Assembly: GCA_030789695.1 (NCBI GenBank)
Contig: CM061142.1
Coordinates: 567,167,281-567,231,280, forward strand
Direction of reading: 5' to 3'
DNA from: Scilla litardierei
Taxonomy: Eukaryota > Streptophyta > Magnoliopsida > Asparagales > Asparagaceae
DNA length: 64,000 nt
In this document: piece after piece, positions 1 through 10,555 of the stretch
Layout: the number at the start of each line of letters is the position of its first letter
Position numbering within the stretch: position 1 is the stretch's first letter
Notes under the pieces: generated by a model
The model's input: the letters and a program-made list of their open reading frames with translations, nothing else
What the model was told of the DNA's origin: nothing
Databases searched by the model: none
Made by a program: the position numbers and the translations under genes

Positions 1-72
1 TATCTCTCTTTGTACCACTGACGTCTTTTCCAGGTTGTTTACTTTGATTGATCAGGTACAGTTGTTGAAGCG

Positions 73-1662
73 ATGGTGCTTCCAAAGAAAATGCGAGCGG
101 GCTCTATACAATCCTACATATATCTCGCTGCATTCTATCAGGCTGATGGAGAATCCTTCGGGGAAGCCTTGTCTAGGTTTGAAGGAATGTTAGAAATGTT
201 CTAGACGGAGTCAGACCATGAGTGGAATGACTCCACGCTATTTGATATCTTCACTAGAAGGCTAAAGGGACCCTCACGTGAATTTTTGAAGAGGATGCAA
301 GTGGGGAAGTTCAGTGATCTACAGTTGGCAGCAGCCTTGGAGCAAATGATAGATGATGCTCGATCTACCGGTTCACTAACCGTTACGGTAAGTAAACCAT
401 ACGACCAAGTATTCATCGATTTTGTTATGGCTAATGTCTCTAGCGCAGGTACTATCGTAGATGGAGTGTATGCTTCACTTGAAGGTGATCATATCCACCT
501 TTATACCATCAACACTCCACAAATAGAGACATCTGAGTTGCCAAAGGAGGACACTTACACGGACATATTGAGAAACATTGTCGACATAGTTCGAAATTCC
601 GGTCCATTGACAATAACGGCAGGTGATCCTTTTGAGCTTGAATTTCAAAACTTTATTACTCATTGTATCTCTTCCACAGGCACAATTGATGATGGAGTCT
701 ACGCTCTAATTGAGGGGCACAAGACCCATTTTTACACCATGGTCGAGATACATGAGCCTATAGAGCCACCTTATGCCGTCGTCACCTCTCCCTGCCACCC
801 ACCTGAGTCAGAGCAGCCTATACCATCAGAGGATATTTTTGAGGAGGTCATGCCTATAGTAGCGGAGCAGACCATCGAGGAGGACGTGACTTTGGACGAT
901 GACATCTGCACACAGATGGAGCCCGAATTGTGCCCCCCTCCTTTCGAGCTACCGCAGCCATCCCCACCCTTTACAGAGGCTGAGCATCCCTCAGAGGACC
1001 ACGCTTCCACTGACGCAGAGGACTACCCCACAGAGCTTTTGGCCCCCCTTCAGGGAGATCTCTTTACTCCCTCGCCCTTTATCTTTGATTTCCCTCCAGT
1101 GTATGATGTTTTTTATGATTCATCGTGCCTTTTGCAGGATTCATGTACATACGATCAAGAGGTACGATGGGACGTATATGAGGAGGAGAGCGAGGAGTTA
1201 GCACCCATGGACACATATGAATATGATCAAGGGGTGCACTGGGATAAGTCTGACGATGATGAGGAGCATCTTGATGGGGTCCGCATCTATGATTTAGATT
1301 TACCTGAGCAGCATAGAGAAGACACCGTGGAGACAGCTATCACGGCACGTGAGGATATTGGATTATTTCCAGGGAAGTATCGTCCACCATTATTTATTTC
1401 ATACATTTCTATAGACGATTCTCTTTGGGATACTTTTATTATGAGGGTAAATTTTTTGCGGCGAACTGATGCATCCTATTCTCTACAGGGTACAGGTGGA
1501 GTCCTTGTGGGAATGCTGGAGGATGCATTGCTGGAGTTCGTTGGTGTTCGTGGACGCATGCACCTGGCGGAGCCACGGAAAGAGCAGTTGGATCAGTTGC
1601 CTGCACCGGCAAAGATACTGGATCCGCCTTTTGTTATAGGTGATATCAATCCAGTAGTGTAG
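73..1662 (+). pseudogene. broken retrotransposon ORF with an internal duplicated module
   Basis: One frame is open from about position 58 to 1662 except for a TAG at 202-204. The first ~60 codons look like the core of a gypsy gag (a GESFGEALSRF run followed by an FTRRLKG run), but this is weak. The main part, 458 codons after the stop, is acidic and proline-rich. It holds a ~55-residue module twice: residues about 21-75 (SLTVTVSKPYD ... GTIVDGVYASLEG) and 98-152 (PLTITAGDPFE ... GTIDDGVYALIEG), counted from 286. It sits where elements B and C carry their 3' ORF but shows no similarity to it. I do not recognise the function. It may be a gag piece fused to an unrelated element-borne ORF. Confidence 0.5.
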
Positions 1663-3649
1663 AAATTTTTATGCTTTAAATAAACATGAATCCTCTCGAA
1701 AGCGAGAGGACCGTATAGATTTGATTGAATAAATATCACCTCATATGATGGCAACAAAAATCTTTTACACCCCAAACCCATTATATATATTAATTCCCCT
1801 CTCCATATTTTGATACGCCACATCCTTTTGCTCACCAACATCGAGCATTTCTTTCAAGTGAATACTCACTTTCTTATTCATTTGACTTGAACACGCTTTG
1901 CAAAGCCATGATATTTTTGATCGAGTCATTTGAATAGGATTGTTTGGTATAAGCTTGGGGGAAAGCGCTCTCATGCATCATTGTATGTGCATGTAGTTGC
2001 ATTAGGATTTCATGTCATTCATTTCATCATTTTTCATTCACCTCCCTCATATTTATCGTTGTTCCTCATAATTTTCCTTTTATGATCACATTGAGGACAA
2101 TGTGAAGTTTAAGCTTGGGGGAGTGCATTTCCATGCCATTTAGATGCATTAGTTGCATTTTTACTTTATTTTAGGGTTTTTAAAAATTTTCAAATTTTCG
2201 CATCATCTTTTTGATTTTTCCATCTTATTTTCCTTTTATGTGTGTTCATGCATCAAATTGTGTGCTTGATTTTCTTTTCTTTTCTTTCCTCTCTTTTATT
2301 TTTTCGTATTTCTTTATTTTTCTTTCTTTTCTTTTGCTAGATTTGTTCCTTATGATGATATCTCTTATTGCTTTAGCAACCATCACGATGCTTATTATTC
2401 ATCGCTATGCTACTTAGAGTATTCCATAGTCTTGCTATTCACATGTTCTTGCAAATCTATTTCTTTTGATGATTCCTCTACATGAATGCATGATATTAAT
2501 TGAAACTGAATGTATGGATTAGTGTTTGGTATGCTTTTGTTGGAAATGCACCAAGATTCACGCATCATTAGTATATCTGAAGCATCAGTTTTATTGTCTT
2601 ATTCACCTTCTGTTGCATGCTTGATATGATTGTGCGCTTTACCGCTTGACTTCACTCTTTATTGAGATGATTGAGAATATCCATGCTTACATATGAGTTT
2701 TAGTTGAAGTATTATTTTATTGAACCATTCGTGCACATCTTAGAGTGAACCGAGTGTCACATTATTTCTTTCTCCACATATATCTTTTTGTTCTCTACAT
2801 GTTACTTGAGTTCACATACTAAAAGCTACTTATATCGCATCTATTTCCCAAAAATCCCCGCAAAAGAAAAAGTTAGCTCCAAAAAGTCCAAAAAGCCAAA
2901 AAGGAGCCAAACTCCAAACAAATACAAATCATATAGCTCCTACAAAAATCCAAAAAGAAAAATGAGAAACAAAGTCCAAAAGAAAAAAAAATATTTCTCT
3001 ATCTCATTATTGGAGCCACAAAATACTTGGGAAAACCAAGGCAAAAATCCCATTTTCCACTATCATATTCCTTTAGATGTGATGCCTCAAGCTAAGCTTT
3101 GGGGGGGTGAATTCATTTGACCATATGAGTGAGTGTGACATTAGAGTGGAGAGGTGCACGAATGGGGAAGTTTGATAATGCTGAAACTTAGCAAAATGCC
3201 TTAGTTATGGAGATTTCTTATGAATCGATATAAATACGTGAATGCCATGATTTATTCCATTCTCTATTGCAAGCTTGGTGTGATTCTTTTATGCTTCAGT
3301 TATAACTCTTGATTGAAAAGTGCATTGCCAACATTTGTATATTAAATCCTATTAAATGCGTGATGTGGATATGAATTGATTGTATGAATTTAGAGAATCC
3401 CTTTTGTTGTTCTTAAAAACTTGCAAGAACCATGTTTATGTAAGATATGAAATCCTTATAGCATGTGATTAGTATTTTCCAAGTAGTCGTGATGTGTAGC
3501 TTATGGCTTGAGATCTGAGAAAAGAGTCTAGCGACCCCTTCCACCGCGTGTTCTTTCTTTTTCATTTCATTTTCTTTATTTTCATCTCTCGAGTTTGTCT
3601 CTCTACTTATCTTCCTCGAGGACGAGTAAGAGGTAAGCTTGGGGGATTT
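1663..3649 (+). other. 3' untranslated region of element A with polypurine motifs
   Basis: This stretch is AT-rich and I find no credible gene. It contains a 7-bp GC-rich hairpin (1692-1709) just after the ORF stop. AAGCTTGGGGGA-type polypurine motifs lie at 1951-1962, 2111-2122, 3094-3107 (variant) and 3636-3647. The motif at 2111 follows an ATTGAGGACAATGTG block that is also present in B (29375-29410) and C (minus, about 60985-61017). A lysine-coding, A-rich stretch at 2860-3000 corresponds in position to purine-rich tracts in B and C. The last motif abuts the LTR and is the likely plus-strand primer. Confidence 0.7.
3615..3626 (+). promoter_or_regulatory. AGGA-loop hairpin beside the 3' polypurine tract (element A)
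   Basis: CTCG-AGGA-CGAG forms a short inverted repeat with loop AGGA, about 10 bases before the polypurine tract and 24 bases before the LTR. The same arrangement occurs at 30954-30965, at 59387-59398 (minus) and, with a different stem, in the Tekay and non-autonomous elements. Confidence 0.55.
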
Positions 3650-3954
3650 TGATCGGTCCATATTTTACACCTTTTTTCTACATATTTGCATGCCATTTCG
3701 GTTGCTCATATTGCGATTTTCACGGTTATTCGATGATATTGTGTTACTTTTCACTATTTCTTGTTTTTGTCGGATTTCAGGAAATATGGAGCGATCGGGA
3801 GCAAAAATGAGCTTAAGGGACTTGCACCCACTCCGGAGCGTCACCCAAGGCTCTTTTGAGGGCTATTCGGCGATGGGAGACAGGTGGAAGAAGAAGGAAC
3901 TCTGTAGGAGCGACGAGGAGGAGAAACGGAGAAGATTGGGCATTTTAGCATGCC

Positions 3955-4583
3955 ACTCGGCCGAGTGAAGGAGTCACTCGGCCGAGCAAAGAAGCCCGCT
4001 CGGCCGGCCAGATCGGACACGCAGCAGATTGAGTATCAGCGTGCACTCGGCCGAGCATCGCCAGCCCACTCGGCCGAGCACGGAGACACCACTCGCCCGA
4101 GTAGCATCACGACGACGACAAGCAAAAATCCCAGACTTACTGGAATCCGTCAGGCGATTGAGGGTTCCGACTCGGCCGAGCAGGAAATGCCCCTCGGCCG
4201 AGTGAGGAAAGCCACTCGGCCGAGCCACCCCGGGAGACAGACCCCTGAGGACCTCGAAGTTACTGGAATTTTACAGGGTATGTCACTCGGTCGAGTAGAG
4301 AAGCCCACTCGACCGAGTAGAGAAGTCAACTCGGCCGAGTGATGCCGAAGACATGCAGCGCCCAGATTTTCAGACAGCCTCCCACTCTTTTGAAATCTGC
4401 TATCATTCCAGCAAGCAAAGTATTTTTCTCATATTTTTTATGGATAGTAGACTTCATGACGGTTCCAACGCCGCTAAGAACGCGCCAATCGGAGGTCGGA
4501 TGAAATCTGGAGAATTTCTGCAAGTTGACGCTGCAGTGCAGGAATTGCCACTCGGCCGAGTCACATATTCCACTCGGCCGAGT
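3955..4583 (+). repeat. ACTCGGCCGAGT palindrome array, LTR of A
   Basis: About ten exact CTCGGCCGAG sites, plus variants such as CTCGCCCGAG, CTCGGTCGAG and CTCGACCGAG, lie mostly 15-40 bp apart; two further sites stand at 4550-4583. The CTCG and CGAG arms are kept while the central two bases vary, so the motif reads ACTCGnnCGAGT. The cluster ends about 100 bp before the TATA-like box, the place for a U3 enhancer. Confidence 0.85.
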
Positions 4584-4678
4584 GCGGCCTGGGCCCAGAT
4601 TTTAAGTTGCGGTTTGGGCTGTTTTTGGGCACGAATTTGAGGGGTTTTCTAGGGTTTCTTGCTAGGGTTTTGGGGGAG

Positions 4679-4687
4679 TATTTAAGG
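4679..4687 (+). promoter_or_regulatory. TATA-like box of LTR A
   Basis: TATTTAAGG stands at the same relative position as TATATTTAA in B (12260-12268) and TATTTAA in C (58611-58617, minus), between the palindrome array and the hairpin array. It is probably the core promoter. Confidence 0.55.
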
Positions 4688-5069
4688 GTTTTGTAGCCAC
4701 CATTAGAGGGAGATCCCATTATGTTTTCTTAGCCCCCATATGTTTTTCTTAGGATTATTTTAGAGGTTAGGCCATGCCCTAGGCCCCCTCTTGGATCTAA
4801 AAGCTTGTATTTTGGATTGAAGATCTTCATCAAGCTAAGTATTTTCTTCTTTTTATTTGAATCTTTGTTTTTCTATCTTTTTGTATGCAAGCAATGATTT
4901 TTATTGATTCATATATCCTTATTGCTATGCTAGAGTAGATTTGTTGTTCTAGGGTTTGGGGATGAACCCTATGGATCTAATTTCATATTTGTGATGAATG
5001 AATTTCTAAATTGCTAGAATTGCTAGGAGGTTAGGTTGTGATTGATTTACTACGGATAGCTAGGGATTT

Positions 5070-5373
5070 CCATCGATTTGGGATTTACAAGAGATTGGAT
5101 TCTAATCGATGGGAAGGCCTAGATATTCGATTTAGATTTACAATTGGATTTCTCTAGACTTGGTTTACAAGAGATTGGACCAAAGCTAGGATTTTTAATT
5201 GTTTATCTATACCCATATTCGTTTGCAAGAGATTGGACGAATACGAACTATCACAACCTAGATCGTAACTCGAGTTTGCACGATAGTGGGCTCGAGGAGC
5301 GATTGGACGATGATGTCGATCTTCATGCTAGTGGCTTAGGTTAGGGTTTGCAAGAGATTGGGCCCTAATCTAG
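5070..5373 (+). repeat. five-hairpin array with common 14-nt loop, LTR of A
   Basis: There are five inverted repeats, each closing on a loop close to TTGCAAGAGATTGG. The first (5070-5112) has CCATCGATT pairing with AATCGATGG. The others have stems TTTGGT/ACCAAA, ATTCGT/ACGAAT, CTCGAG/CTCGAG and TTAGGGT/GCCCTAA. They lie downstream of the TATA-like box, so they should be present in the transcript. Confidence 0.8.
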
Positions 5374-5842
5374 GTTGCTATAGACCGGTAATAGCGCGAG
5401 AGCGTGAGCTTGGTTCTCTATTCAGTTACGACTAGTTCACCTCAACACAAGTCTAGTAATATTGAGATTCACTATTTACGATGATGTATGACGATCCGTA
5501 GTGGGAATTCCCTAGCCATAGACGTCTTTATTTGGCTTTATATCCCCATACTTTGCCCGACGATTGTGACAGGATCGCCGCAAGGCAAATTCCCTCTTTT
5601 ATTATATTGTATTTGAATCGATATTCGAACCGATTTCTTTATCATCGACACCGACATCCACCACCATTGCCATTACATCATACCATAGCCATCTCCACCA
5701 ATAAAACATTCGTAGTCAAACCAACCTAGGATAGATTGGAACCAACACCACCTCCTCGTGTTCGATACCCGCTCGCCACTACGCCGTGCGCTTGCGGTAA
5801 AACTACAATCGTCGTCCCGGGTGTGTATCCGGGGCGCGACCA

Positions 5843-6159
5843 GAACTCAGCAATCAGGTCTGTGCTAGTAGCAACTCCCGGTTGTAAGGGCATGTTCTTT
5901 TGCAAGAATGTGGGATTGTGGAAAGTTGTATGGGTGTGGAATCTTGGGAGAGAGAAAATTGGTGTAGTGTGTTTCTTTGTTGGAAAGTTGGATGGAAAGT
6001 GGAGATGAGAATTTCTTGTGGGGCCCACTAACTTTCTTGAGTTCTTTTGGTTGAAGAAAGTTGGATGAAGAAAGTGAGATTGTGGGGTGTGGTGAACCTA
6101 GGTAAAGTTACCCCCCCCAAAAATAAATTGATAAATATGGGGTATTGTTTCCCCATTTC
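5843..6159. other. host flank, nothing recognised
   Basis: This is host-side sequence between element A and the ~99-bp tandem repeat, partly G-rich on the plus strand. No ORF, RNA gene or complete mobile element is visible. GGGCATGTTCTTTT near 5888 resembles a MITE end, but I found no partner. Confidence 0.5.
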
Positions 6160-6202
6160 AGCTCCATCAAAAAAACATAGACATCAAGCAGCCGAGGCAA
6201 TG
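6160..6202. repeat. ~99-bp host tandem repeat, left half of a split unit
   Basis: The segment starts AGCTCCATC and is the first 43 bp of a unit that resumes at 8889 after the solo LTR. Removing the LTR and one copy of CAATG leaves a unit of about 99 bp, the length of the intact copies at 52932-53131. Confidence 0.75.
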
Positions 6203-6548
6203 TGTAATATCCCATATGGGTGAATTACTAGTATTTTGTATATATATTGGATGTATTATTGGAGTATAGATATTTATATACGTATATGATTATATGCTTC
6301 TATAATTTTGTGTACACTTGGGTGTTTTTAAAATGGTTTTATGTGTGTATGGCTAGTTTGTGTATATCCTTGTATTGATATGGAAGGATACATATATATA
6401 TGTATGTATGTATGATTTGTGTGTATATATTATATGGAGATATGTTGATGAATATACATGTCTGGTTGTATTTATATGTTTGTAACATTGTACGTATAGA
6501 TGTGTAATTGTGTATTTACAATTGTGTGACTACTTGTATAGACTATAT

Positions 6549-6551
<3 letters not shown>

Positions 6552-6617
<66 letters not shown>
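6552..6617. repeat. (GA)n microsatellite
   Basis: A pure GA dinucleotide run of about 66 bp inside the solo LTR. Confidence 0.95.
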
Positions 6618-6620
<3 letters not shown>

Positions 6621-6940
6621 CTTGTATGTACTATATAGGATGTATATTAATTGTATTCACGGTGTAGTGTATGTAGAGTATGTGTGTATGGATTAGTTTT
6701 GTTAATATGTCTTTTAAGAGGGTATTGGTGCATATGGCATAAGTGTATGTATTTGTTTGTCAATGTTATTAATAGAAGGGTGTTTGTGTAAGTTGTGGGG
6801 ATGAGATAATGGATGGGATTTTGAGTTATTAGAGGGGTTTTGTGCTTATTTGTGGCTATGTGTCATTAAAGGGAGAGGCTTTGTTATAGGATGACAACTC
6901 ACCATATGAATCATCAAATTACCCATTAATTACTCCAGTT

Positions 6941-6954
6941 CTCTCTCTCTCTCT

Positions 6955-7006
<52 letters not shown>

Positions 7007-7013
7007 CCCCCTC
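6941..7013. repeat. (CT)n microsatellite with C runs
   Basis: CT dinucleotides are interrupted by runs of C, about 330 bp after the GA run. The GA and CT runs are complementary and could pair in a single strand. Confidence 0.95.
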
Positions 7014-8883
7014 TTCCCTTCCCCAAAAAAACTGAACCAAACCAGCCATGGGCAAAAATATGCGAAATTTTGTATCAAATGAGAGAAAATGAGAGGAAAA
7101 AGAAAGAAAAAGAAGAGGAGAAAGAAGGAGATGAAACTCTAACGATTTCCCCTTTATTCTCTATCATATTTAACCCTTCTCCTTCAACTTCCATGGCCAA
7201 ATACCTTCCCCAAAATAGTCCAGATCTGGATAGTTTCTGTACATGCTCATTTCCTTCAATTTCTAGACCAAATTCCTTTTTTCATGCTTCTTTTGAGTCC
7301 TAATGTTAGCTAGATGTATATGGGGGGTTTGGAGCTAGAAGGAGGTGATTTCAAGGCCTAGGATGATGAATTTTGGAGTGGTGATGCTCAAATACGGGAT
7401 TCTTGGAGCTAGGTGGGTTCTTGGAGGATTTCTTGGTGAAAACTCATCATTTTTGGTAGGAAACCCTCTCCATCTAGTTTGTTATTCAAAAATTTCATCC
7501 AATCATGTTAAGAGTTTATCTTTAATTATGGAGATGCATTTCTTTTCATGCTATTGGTTTATTCATGCTATGAAATTACTCAACACCTTATCAAGTTGTA
7601 AATTTGCTATTTGTTTATGTTGATTTCAATTGAATTAATGAATATGTTGTTATGCCATCCATGTGTATGTAGAAATGATTATGTGATGAAAGTTGTCATC
7701 TTGCTTTTAGTTTATATTGAATCCATTGAATAAATGATTATGCTCATTGTGCCATCCAAGTGTTTGAGAAAATGTCTACATGTAGTTAAGTATGAAAAGA
7801 GTGCTATGTGTTGAAAGCTATGGTTGGCAATTATATGTGTTAAAAAGAGAACCATGTTGAAATTATATGTGTCGGAAAGAGAAAAGGTGGGAGTGGTAAT
7901 TATTACAAAGATGTAAATTTGTGGACATTGGCTTGAAATTATGTAACATGGAAGGGGGATTCTAGTGCCATGCAAATTTGGAGGATGCTGGCATCTATGG
8001 CATGGATTTATGTGGGAGTTGTTATATTTATGTGGTTAGTTGTTATTTTGGAATGATGTGGTTATGGTGATGGGCATGGCACAAGGTGCATGACCCTTAT
8101 GTGAGAGTTATGAAATGATAAGAACGCCCATAAATGAAGCCATGCCATGATGACCACATTGTCTACTTATGTATGACACTATTAGCCTATCACAATGTTA
8201 CTACTAATTGTAATAATCTAAAGCAATGTATGAAATGTTGGTTTGTTGTAGTTATTTTTTTGCATGTGAATCCTTATGCTTCTAATGCAACATGTCACTT
8301 TGTAGTTGCCATTACCTTTTTGCTTCATGTTCACCCTTATGTCATTTTGTGAGATGCCATGTCATGCTAACCATGGAAGCTTTATGATCATTTTTATGTT
8401 TCATTTCATATCGTCATGACATGCCATTTATTGATGCCTGCATTACAACATTGAATCATATGGCATATGATACTTTCATTCATGCATTGAATAATATGCT
8501 ACATGGAGATGGGCAATTCCTACTGGGTCACGCGTTGACGTGCCCCTGTTAATTTTTCAAGTAATTGGCAGTTGGAGATCCTTGGGGTTGGAGTTGGATG
8601 CTTTGGGTAGTTTAGAGTGTTGAGTTGTACTCGTGGGTGTAATTGATGTATTCATAATGGTGTATTCATAATAATGTAATTGATTTCCTTATGTATCAAT
8701 GAAATATTTCTTGATGTATTTTGTCTTTAATTATTGTTATCTGGTGTTATACTTTATTAGTGGAGCATTACGTGTACTTCCCAGCACATGCATAGTGGAC
8801 CTGTTAGTATCATTGTATTGTATTTCTTCTTTCTCTTTTCGTAATATTCGCTCTTCGGGTATCCTGTGGAGTGGGGCGTTACA

Positions 8884-8949
8884 CAATGCAGGCATGAAAC
8901 GGATATACAAAAGCAGTAGCCATGAACCCAAATCCCCCCAAGTCAGCTC
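8884..8949. repeat. host tandem repeat, right half of the split unit, and SIRE target site
   Basis: This continues the unit begun at 6160 (GCAGGCATGAAA ... CAAGTCAGCTC). It includes the second CAATG of the solo LTR and the left copy (8945-8949) of the AGCTC duplication made by the SIRE insertion. Confidence 0.75.
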
Positions 8950-10555
8950 AGTTGGATCTGGATCTAAGCCTAGAGGGGGGTGAATAGGCTAATAAAAATT
9001 CTCGAGATAACACAGGCAACTATTCAGCACAGATAGTCAGACACGGAGTAAATAAAAAGCAATCATAGAGTGCACGAGAGATTTACCCTGGTTTGGTCGC
9101 CCCAACGACCTATTCCAGCCCCAAAGCAATTACTAGCATTAATATGTTACAAGGGTACAACCGTAAAGAGGTACGAGCACCTACTCTACGCTCACCAGGT
9201 TCCGTACCGCACTCACCAAAGTGCTAAACACTATTAATCTAGTAAATGCTCTCTCTTGACTAGCACCGACTAGTCAAGACCCTCTTGTCTAGCACCGACT
9301 AGACAAGACCCTAAAAATGAATGAATAAGTAACCTACAAAGATCAATACACAATACACGAATGTAAAATAAATATAGAGTTCAGAAAAGCTCAGTTCGTA
9401 TAGATGTGGTCATCTCTGTCGTTCGGCGCTGATCAGATCTTATTTGACAAGATGTAGTCGTTTATCTCAAGTCATGGCACTCCTCAAGATGTTGCGGCAA
9501 TGGAGGAAGGGGCACTTGGAACTTGCGGCCTTGGATGTTGAAGCACCTCTATAACTTGCGCCCTTGGGAAGATTGAAGCTTGAAAACTTTGCATGAAGAG
9601 GCAACTTGCGGCTTGATGACTTGAGGTTGCTCCTTGGAAACTTGCAGCCTTGTAGGAGAAGATGGGCTCTTGTGATCTTATAGAAAGGAGGAGGAGAAGC
9701 TCTTGGAGTTGAGGCAATGGGAAGATGTTGAAGCTTCTATGCAACTTGCGGCCTTTGGAGATGTTGAACTTCTTTGGGATTGCGCAATGGAGGATGAAGT
9801 TGGTAGCTTGCCTAATGGAGAAGATGAAGGAGAAGCTCTTGAGTCCCTTGATGTTGTTGCGGCAATGAAATAGAGACCCTCCTTTGTGTGTTGAGGCAAT
9901 GGGAGATTGGAGATCCAAACTTGCGGCAATAATGTTTTGGAGAATGTCTCTCTTAGCGATGGAGGTTTCGGCAATGAGATATGTGTTGGCCGCAATTATG
10001 TTGCCTCTCCTTTTGGGATGTGTTTGGCCGCATCAAGTAGCTCTCTTTTAAAGAGGGGTTTATATAGGATCGGGAGAGGATCTTTGGCTCGTGTAGGATC
10101 ACATAGAATAAGGAGTTTGGATGGAATCCTAACTTGAATAGGATTTGAAATAATCTTATGGCAGATCTCTTTCAATCACAATAGGATTTGGAGTTTGAAT
10201 TGGATTTGAAGAGGATTTGAATTTGAATGCAATGGGATTTGAATAGGATCTCATTTAATCACAAATTGATTTGCATGAGATTTGGTTCAATCACTTTGAG
10301 ATTTGGTTCAACTACTTTGGGATTTGGTTCATCCACTTTTGATTTGAATGGGATCCCTCCTTATCTCTCCATATTTGACCAAGTCTTCATTTGTTTAGTA
10401 ATTTTCGCCATCGCTTTGACTAGGTCATCCTTTGAGTATTTACGAGCTTGCCACTTCTGAAAACACTTAGCACACATCAAATTGTTCACACATATTTGTT
10501 ATCATCAAACACAAAGTCATCGATCGTTGTATCCAAGTAAACGTTGTATACAACA
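8950..10555 (-). repeat. 3' LTR of the SIRE-like element
   Basis: About 1606 bp, similar along its length to 51323-52931. On the minus strand it starts TGTTGTATACAAC. Its last bases read ACT where the other LTR has TCA, so the end has mutated. A TATA box CCTATATAAA lies at 10059-10068 (minus). The segment downstream of it repeats TTGCGGC-type words (minus GCCGCAA). Paired inverted repeats CTTGACTAG/CTAGTCAAG and CTTGTCTAG/CTAGACAAG lie at about 9255-9310. Confidence 0.8.
10059..10068 (-). promoter_or_regulatory. TATA box of the SIRE-like LTR
   Basis: On the minus strand CCTATATAAA is followed by an ACCCCTCTT stretch. The matching site in the other LTR (about 52430-52442) has lost the box (TATACAGG on plus). 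Confidence 0.6.

Larger units (their letters stand above)
1..5842 (+). mobile_element. Athila-like Ty3/gypsy element A, 3' part
   Basis: The left part of the window is the 3' end of an LTR retrotransposon whose 5' half lies outside. It holds a broken ORF (73-1662), an AT-rich untranslated stretch with several AAGCTTGGGGGA polypurine motifs, and a 2193-bp LTR at 3650-5842. The LTR begins TGATCGGTCC, ends CGCGACCA, and is preceded by the same CTCGAGGACGAG and AAGCTTGGGGGATTT block as elements B and C. Because B has an 18-nt tRNA-Asp-type primer site, the group is Athila-like. No target duplication can be tested, since the left end is missing. The right flank starts GAACT. Confidence 0.85.
3650..5842 (+). 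repeat. 3' LTR of Athila element A
   Basis: The LTR is 2193 bp, TG...CA, and starts like the LTRs of B and C. From 5' to 3' it holds the palindrome array (3955-4583), a TATA-like TATTTAAGG (4679-4687), the five-hairpin array (5070-5373), and a conserved terminal block with CGCTCGCCACTAC and a GTGTATCCGGGG-like end. The order matches B and C, but the LTR is about 400 bp longer because its palindrome region is larger. Confidence 0.85.
6203..8883 (+). mobile_element. solo LTR of a gypsy-type retrotransposon
   Basis: A 2681-bp segment starts TGTAATATCCC and ends GGGGCGTTACA. It is flanked on both sides by CAATG (6198-6202 and 8884-8888). There is no second LTR, primer site or coding region between, so it is best read as a solo LTR left by LTR-LTR recombination. 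The termini resemble those of Tekay/Del chromovirus LTRs (compare GGGGCGTGACA of element T). It contains long GA and CT microsatellites and otherwise AT-rich sequence. The small ORFs inside are not convincing. Confidence 0.85.

Noticed and set aside
5885..5905. MITE-like end GGGCATGTTCTTTT
   Set aside because: No inverted partner or target duplication found before 6159.
7070..7623. Small ORFs 7070-7303 and 7345-7623 in the solo LTR
   Set aside because: Low-complexity or AT-rich LTR sequence without domain features.
9484..9918. 144-codon ORF in the SIRE 3' LTR, and 51921-52346 in the other LTR
   Set aside because: LTR sequence rich in short repeats; frames are not the same in the two LTRs.
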